NCBI RefSeq assembly: GCF_013155275.1 | Contig: NZ_JABJXS010000002.1 | Location: forward strand, 558,001 to 622,000 | Length of the DNA: 64,000 bases | DNA from: Brenneria sp. hezel4-2-4 | Lineage (GTDB): Bacteria; Pseudomonadota; Gammaproteobacteria; Enterobacterales; Enterobacteriaceae | Direction of reading: 5' to 3' | In this document: positions 63,425 through 64,000 of the stretch, one piece after another | Layout of the letters: the number at the start of each line of letters is the position of its first letter | How positions within the stretch are numbered: position 1 is the stretch's first letter | The notes under the pieces: generated by a model | What the model was told of the DNA's origin: nothing | What the model saw: only the letters and a program-made list of their open reading frames with translations | Database searches by the model: none | Made by a program: the position numbers and the translations under genes

Positions 63425-64000
63425 GTAAAGTGACAATGTCACACGAAGCGACGCGCAGTGACGATCTGTTGTCCCGTCGTCAGCGGGTATTGGGCAGTGG
63501 ATACCGACTATTTTATGAGCAGCCGCTGCACGTGGCGCGGGGCGAAGGCGTCTGGCTGTTTGACCATCAGGGCAACCGCTATCTGGATGTTTATAATAAT
63601 GTCGCCTCGGTGGGACATTGCCATCCGGCGGTGGTTGAGGCTATAGCCCGGCAGAGCGCGACGCTGAATACCCATACCCGCTATCTGCATGAGGCGATTG
63701 TTGATTTCGCCGAAGATTTGCTGAGCGAGTTTCCGGCTGAGTTAAATAATGTGGTGTTCACCTGTACGGGCAGCGAAGCCAACGATCTGGCCCTGCGGGT
63801 CGCCCGCCACGTCACCGGCGGAACCGGCGTTCTGGTCACCCGCTGGGCGTATCACGGCGTCACCAGCGCGTTGGCGGAGCTGTCGCCGTCGCTGGGGGCC
63901 GGCGTGCCGCGCGGCAATCACGTTAAGCTGATTGATGCGCCCGACCGCTATCGCCGGCCCGGCGAGTTTATCGCCAGCATCCGCTCAGCGCTGGCCGCGA
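63421..64000 (+). CDS. Class III PLP enzyme, phospho-lyase (ETNPPL/PHYKPL)-like, 3' end cut off
   Basis: ATG at 63421 overlaps the kinase stop (ATGA). The frame is open to the window end, about 193 residues. WLFDHQGNRYLDVYNNVASVGHCHPAVVEA and LNTHTRYLHEAIVDFAEDL followed by FTCTGSEANDLALRVAR resemble the AGXT2L1/AGXT2L2 branch (phosphoethanolamine and 5-phosphohydroxylysine phospho-lyases) rather than GABA or ornithine aminotransferases. With the kinase it would give phosphate, ammonia and an aldehyde. The Schiff-base lysine lies beyond the window. Confidence 0.85.
   Translation, partial: MSKVTMSHEATRSDDLLSRRQRVLGSGYRLFYEQPLHVARGEGVWLFDHQGNRYLDVYNNVASVGHCHPAVVEAIARQSATLNTHTRYLHEAIVDFAEDLLSEFPAELNNVVFTCTGSEANDLALRVARHVTGGTGVLVTRWAYHGVTSALAELSPSLGAGVPRGNHVKLIDAPDRYRRPGEFIASIRSALAA

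Overview
The window reads as chromosome of an enterobacterium, most likely a Pectobacteriaceae member (Brenneria/Dickeya/Pectobacterium type). The core genes keep E. coli-like neighbourhoods: psp, ycjXF-tyrR-tpx, mpaA/mppA, zntB-fnrS-ttcA, ldhA-ydbH-ynbE, azoR-hrpA, ydgD-asr-rstAB-folM and chaA/chaC. They carry recognisable losses: pspD/E, hslJ, ydbL and chaB are not where E. coli has them. I saw no IS element, prophage, tRNA, rRNA or CRISPR array. The genus is inference, not something the sequence proves.

Left end (1-8900) is a sugar-uptake cassette. It has two ABC permeases and a MalK-type ATPase on the + strand, an AT-rich membrane protein of unknown function, then a minus-strand operon of two OmpG/KdgM-like porins flanking an exported GH32 beta-fructosidase-like enzyme, and a LacI-family regulator. 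The divergent control region has a lac-like layout: two copies of GTTAACGTTAAC with a CRP-like site between them. The likely logic is cutting of beta-fructosides outside the inner membrane, porin entry and ABC uptake.

8969-19184 is the phage-shock locus (pspF divergent from pspABC, with a sigma54 promoter and an IHF-like site), a 922-residue DUF2339 membrane protein, ycjXF, tyrR and tpx. 19259-25629 holds murein-peptide recycling (mpaA/mppA), zntB, the anaerobic small RNA fnrS with an FNR box, ttcA, a DUF333 lipoprotein and ldhA. 25810-36266 has ydbH-ynbE (without ydbL), azoR, hrpA, an EcsC-family gene and a GAF-GGDEF-EAL protein with a degenerate GGDEF motif. 36334-40739 is an acid/Mg-response block (ydgD, a ydgU-like micropeptide, asr, rstBA, folM) with candidate RstA and PhoP boxes. 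41323-48368 holds transporters and envelope genes (dauA, chaA, chaC, a DUF481 protein, an acyltransferase), plus a 52-codon ORF with its own terminator. 48613-51666 is an OsmC-family gene followed by an SOS operon umuD-umuC-cho behind one LexA box.

The right end (52149-64000) looks like a nitrogen-controlled catabolic island. It has a PotABCD-type ABC transporter whose ATPase is split from the binding protein and permeases, a MocR/GabR-type regulator, gabT, gabD, then an SDR, a hydroxylysine-kinase-like phosphotransferase and a class III PLP enzyme of the phospho-lyase type (cut by the window end). Both transporter promoters show a sigma54 -24/-12 element preceded by a pair of NtrC-like sites 31-32 bp apart, as at glnAp2. 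A palindrome TGATGCATCA is shared by the binding-protein and SDR promoters. This island, read as transport plus kinase plus ammonia-releasing phospho-lyase plus GABA-type transaminase/dehydrogenase, is the best candidate here for an undescribed pathway.
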